Assembly: GCA_016780525.1 (NCBI GenBank)
Contig: JADHLR010000069.1
Span: 1 to 8,192, forward strand
Source of the DNA: Candidatus Puniceispirillum sp.
GTDB lineage: Bacteria > Pseudomonadota > Alphaproteobacteria > Puniceispirillales > Puniceispirillaceae
Direction: 5' to 3'
Length of the DNA stretch: 8,192 nucleotides
The first letter of the stretch is position 1, and each line of letters begins with the position of its first letter. Positions 5,890 through 8,192 of the stretch are shown here, in pieces. A model generated the notes under the pieces. That model saw nothing but the letters and a program-made list of their open reading frames with translations. It had not been told where the DNA came from and ran no database searches. The position numbers and the translations under genes are program-made.

Positions 5890-7029
5890 ATGAAGAACAC
5901 TTACAAATCAGTCTTAACGTCAAGGTTGTCACGTCGGCGCATGCTGGCCTATGGTGCGGCCACAGCATTGTCCACCCCATTTATCTCACGCGCCTGGGCG
6001 GCTCCTGTTGAGATCAATATGCTGGCTTGGTATGGCCATGGTGAGCCAGATGTTGTCGCTGAATTTGAGGCCGCAAATAATGTGAAATTTAAGCCAAAAT
6101 ATTACGCAGGTGGCGATAACATGCTTGGTTTGATCGCGCAGTCTCCGGCTGGCACTTATGATGTTATTTTGTCGGATGGTGAATTTGTCCAGCAGCTGAA
6201 TGCGGCCGGGTATATTGAAGAATTGAACGCCGCTGATTACCCGTTTGACGACATGCTCTATGAGGATTTTCAGAATTTTCCTGGTCATTGGAAAGATGAT
6301 AAACTCTTTTCAATGATGGTGCGTTTTGGCCATCTTGGTGTGTCCTACAACAAGAATGCGATTTCGGCTGAAGAAGCTATGAGCTATGCCTGTTTCTGGA
6401 AAGATGAAGTCAAGGGCAAAGTTGGCCATTTTGACTGGCATTTGCCGAGCCTGGGCATGATGAGCTTGTATGATGGCAATGGCGCGGGTCTCTGGGATTT
6501 GTCCGATAGCCAGTGGAATAAGGTGCAGGATACAACTCTGTCTCTGCGTCCGCAGGTTGGTGGATATTTCGATTATGGTGGGACATTTAATTCACTGAAA
6601 AATGGTGAAATGCTGGCGATGTGTGGCATTGGTGACTGGATCACCGGCGTGCTTGAAAAGGATGGCGCACCGGTTGGATCTGTGGTGCCAAAAGAAGGTG
6701 GTATCCAGTGGACCGAGTCCTATTGTATCGGCAAAGGATCAGAAAAAGCTGATATCGTAAAGAAGTTCATCCAATATATGTTGTCGCCAGAAGGGCAGGT
6801 TAAATCTGCGCAGATGGCAGCCTATCCGGGGTTTGCGATCACCAAATCAGGCCGCGCCAAGCTCAATGAGGTTGACCGTAAAGAGGCTGAACGCACAGGC
6901 CAGGTTGATGGCATGGCAAATGATCCGATCAGCCTAGTGAAAGATGGTCGTATCCATTACCGTAACATTCCGGTGCAGCAAACGCTCGAGGACTGGAACG
7001 ATTTCTGGTCTGAATATAAAAATGCATGA
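5890..7029 (+). CDS. Tat-exported extracellular solute-binding protein, PotD-like (spermidine/putrescine ABC family)
   Basis: This is the periplasmic receptor of an ABC importer, delivering ligand to the permeases encoded downstream. The 379-residue precursor starts with a twin-arginine signal: SRRRML (14-19), a hydrophobic stretch to about residue 33, and a probable cleavage site near SRAWA-AP (33-39). The mature part shows the type II binding-protein layout of the PotD group: VEINMLAWYG (40-49), AGTYDVILSDGEFVQQL at 92-108, FGHLGVSYNKNAIS in the hinge area (about 146-159), and late Trp- and Tyr-rich segments ending in DWNDFWSEYKNA. The AAAGGAG ribosome site is at 5873-5879, ten bases before the ATG. 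The family covers polyamines, amino-acid derivatives, thiamine and others; the ligand is not readable from the sequence. The adjacent divergent purine-salvage-like operon makes a nucleobase-related ligand possible. Confidence 0.88.
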   Translation: MKNTYKSVLTSRLSRRRMLAYGAATALSTPFISRAWAAPVEINMLAWYGHGEPDVVAEFEAANNVKFKPKYYAGGDNMLGLIAQSPAGTYDVILSDGEFVQQLNAAGYIEELNAADYPFDDMLYEDFQNFPGHWKDDKLFSMMVRFGHLGVSYNKNAISAEEAMSYACFWKDEVKGKVGHFDWHLPSLGMMSLYDGNGAGLWDLSDSQWNKVQDTTLSLRPQVGGYFDYGGTFNSLKNGEMLAMCGIGDWITGVLEKDGAPVGSVVPKEGGIQWTESYCIGKGSEKADIVKKFIQYMLSPEGQVKSAQMAAYPGFAITKSGRAKLNEVDRKEAERTGQVDGMANDPISLVKDGRIHYRNIPVQQTLEDWNDFWSEYKNA

Positions 7030-7050
7030 TTACGCATAATCCAGATTATA

Positions 7051-7076
7051 CAGGACAGGGGATATCCCCTGTCCTG
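7051..7076 (+). other. Perfect 26-base palindrome (strong intercistronic hairpin)
   Basis: CAGGACAGGGG (7051-7061) is followed by ATAT and then its exact reverse complement (7066-7076), so the RNA can fold into an 11-bp stem, eight pairs of it GC, with a tetraloop. It lies 21 bases after the binding-protein stop and 41 bases before the permease ATG. No T-run follows, so it is not a classic intrinsic terminator. Hairpins in this position in ABC operons commonly protect the binding-protein mRNA from 3' decay and reduce permease expression, which would fit the higher demand for the periplasmic receptor. A DNA-binding site is an alternative. Confidence 0.75.
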
Positions 7077-7117
7077 ACAGCATATTCAAAATCATTTATC
7101 CCGGGATAACGGAAACT

Positions 7118-8020
7118 ATGTCGGTCTCCGATCAATCACCACAGATGCCGTCTACCGGGCGCGCGACTATAACGCCAGACAGGCGATCGCGGCTGTTCAA
7201 ACACGCGCTGCGTTTGCCCATCGTGGTGTGGCAGGGGCTTTTTTTTGTTGCCCCGTTATTTTTCCTTGTGGCGATGTCGTTCTTTATCGTGCGCAATTAT
7301 CGCATGACCGAAGCGTTTGAGATGAAGAACTGGCTCAAGATGATGAGCCGCGATTATTTCTGGGACTCTTATGGGCTGACCATCGGGCTAGCGACGCTGG
7401 CAACGCTGGTGGTCATGACGGTGGCTTTTCCCGCGGCTTACACTCTGGCTTTCCGGGTGTCGGAAAACACCCGACGCTGGGCTGTGTTTTTGCTGATTAT
7501 TCCGTTTTTCACAAGCTATCTTGTTCGGATATTTTCCTGGTATGTAATTTTGGCGGAAAGCGGGGTGATTAATGCCATGCTTGGCTATATCGGGCTTGGC
7601 CCTTTTATAATGCTGAATACGAAATTTGGTACCATTGTAGGATATATGACGCTGACACTGCCATTGGTTATTATTTTGCAGACATTTGCGCTGGCTAATA
7701 TTGACCGGACGCTTGTTGAGGCGGCGCATAATCTTGGCTGTCGGCCTTGGCGTACGATTGTCCGGGTAGTTCTGCCACTCGCAAAAACCGGGTTTATCAT
7801 TGCCGCTGTATTTTGTTTCATTCTATCATTTGGTGATTTTGTCAGCCCCTATTATCTTGGTGGATCAAAACCACCAACCTTGCCCATTCTGATTATCGAT
7901 ACGGTGAAATCTGGACAGCAATGGCCACGCGCTGCGGTGGTGGCTGTGGTAATGATGGTCACCTTATTTATTGTGGCGTTTGGTGGCATTGCCGCGGCTT
8001 ATCGGCGGAGGCTGTCATGA
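7118..8020 (+). CDS. ABC transporter permease, PotB-like
   Basis: This is an inner-membrane channel subunit of the same importer as the binding protein upstream. The 300-residue protein has a polar N-terminal tail of about 35 residues and then about six hydrophobic segments, near residues 37-59, 87-111, 121-143, 168-190, 223-245 and 270-295. The EAA loop that contacts the ATPase begins at Glu201 with EAAHNLGCRPW and ends with VVLPLAKTG (217-225), close to the EAAxxLGA...LPLxxPG consensus except Thr for Pro. SFGDFVSPYYLGG (237-249) is a hallmark of PotB-type permeases. A GGGATAA or GGAA sequence at 7103-7114 gives only a mediocre ribosome site, consistent with lower expression than the receptor. 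The stop overlaps the next ATG as ATGA. Confidence 0.92.
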   Translation: MSVSDQSPQMPSTGRATITPDRRSRLFKHALRLPIVVWQGLFFVAPLFFLVAMSFFIVRNYRMTEAFEMKNWLKMMSRDYFWDSYGLTIGLATLATLVVMTVAFPAAYTLAFRVSENTRRWAVFLLIIPFFTSYLVRIFSWYVILAESGVINAMLGYIGLGPFIMLNTKFGTIVGYMTLTLPLVIILQTFALANIDRTLVEAAHNLGCRPWRTIVRVVLPLAKTGFIIAAVFCFILSFGDFVSPYYLGGSKPPTLPILIIDTVKSGQQWPRAAVVAVVMMVTLFIVAFGGIAAAYRRRLS

Positions 8021-8192
8021 AGCTTAAGCGCTTGCTGAGAGGGTTTTTGTTCGGCTATCTTGCGCTTGTGTTGATTTTCATCTTTGCGCCAATAGTATTT
8101 AGCATCATTTTTTCATTTAATTCTGACCGCTTTCCAACCATACCTCTGGGCAGGTTTACGCTCAAATGGTACGAGACAATCTGGCAGGATCC
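8017..8192 (+). CDS. ABC transporter permease, PotC-like (5' part, cut by the window end)
   Basis: The first 58 residues of the second permease are visible. A basic start (MKLKRLLRG) leads into one strong hydrophobic helix (about residues 10-33), then SFNSDRFPTIPLGRFTLKWY, the PotC-family pattern of SFN followed by FTLxWY after the first membrane segment. The ATG overlaps the PotB-like stop by four bases, and GGAGG at 8007-8011 lies five bases before it, so the two permeases are translationally coupled. The ATPase gene expected for the system would lie downstream or elsewhere. Confidence 0.88.
   Translation, partial: MKLKRLLRGFLFGYLALVLIFIFAPIVFSIIFSFNSDRFPTIPLGRFTLKWYETIWQD

Noticed and set aside
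7051..7076. Reading the strong palindrome as an intrinsic terminator
   Set aside because: No T-run follows the stem, and the next gene is the cognate permease on the same strand, so full termination here is unlikely.

Overview
The window looks like ordinary chromosome from an alphaproteobacterium, probably a heterotroph rich in uptake systems. The grounds are closely packed operons, two separate ABC importers, a PcaF-type thiolase, a nitroreductase of the p-nitrobenzoate-reductase-like type and a twin-arginine-exported PotD-type binding protein. A marine lineage such as SAR116 would fit the gene content and moderate GC, but this is an impression and no marker gene here settles it. No rRNA, tRNA, CRISPR array, IS element or phage gene is visible.

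Region 1 (1 to about 4262, all + strand) is a catabolic-looking gene run. It opens with what is probably the last codons of an upstream permease, then the two ATPases of a branched-chain-amino-acid-type (HAAT) importer (livG-like 67-813, livF-like 816-1520). Next come a 3-oxoadipyl-CoA-type thiolase (1587-2792), an FMN nitroreductase (2850-3521) and a glyoxalase-like VOC protein (3570-4262). Gaps are 2 to 66 bases, so the genes may be co-transcribed. The simplest reading is uptake of an aromatic or other carboxylate-type compound by the Liv system, followed by reduction or ring-fission steps and a final thiolytic cleavage to acetyl-CoA. The substrate is not identifiable from the window.

Region 2 (4314-5701, - strand) is a two-gene operon with a 4-base ATGA overlap. 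The first gene encodes a BtpA/SgcQ-like TIM-barrel protein (GTG start at 5701) and the second an adenine-phosphoribosyltransferase-like protein with an unusual PRPP loop. It converges on region 1 across a 51-base gap containing a weak hairpin.

Region 3 (5890-8192, + strand) is a second ABC importer of the spermidine/putrescine (PotDBC) type: a Tat-signal binding protein, a PotB-like permease and the start of a PotC-like permease cut by the window end. A perfect 26-base palindrome lies between the binding-protein and permease genes and probably sets their relative expression. The ATPase is not in the window.

Regions 2 and 3 diverge from a 188-base intergenic region holding a plausible minus-strand promoter and a pair of inverted ATGTGATC sites. 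The divergent layout suggests one regulated unit, possibly import and salvage of a nucleobase- or nucleoside-like compound. This is inference and is the most interesting hypothesis in the window.
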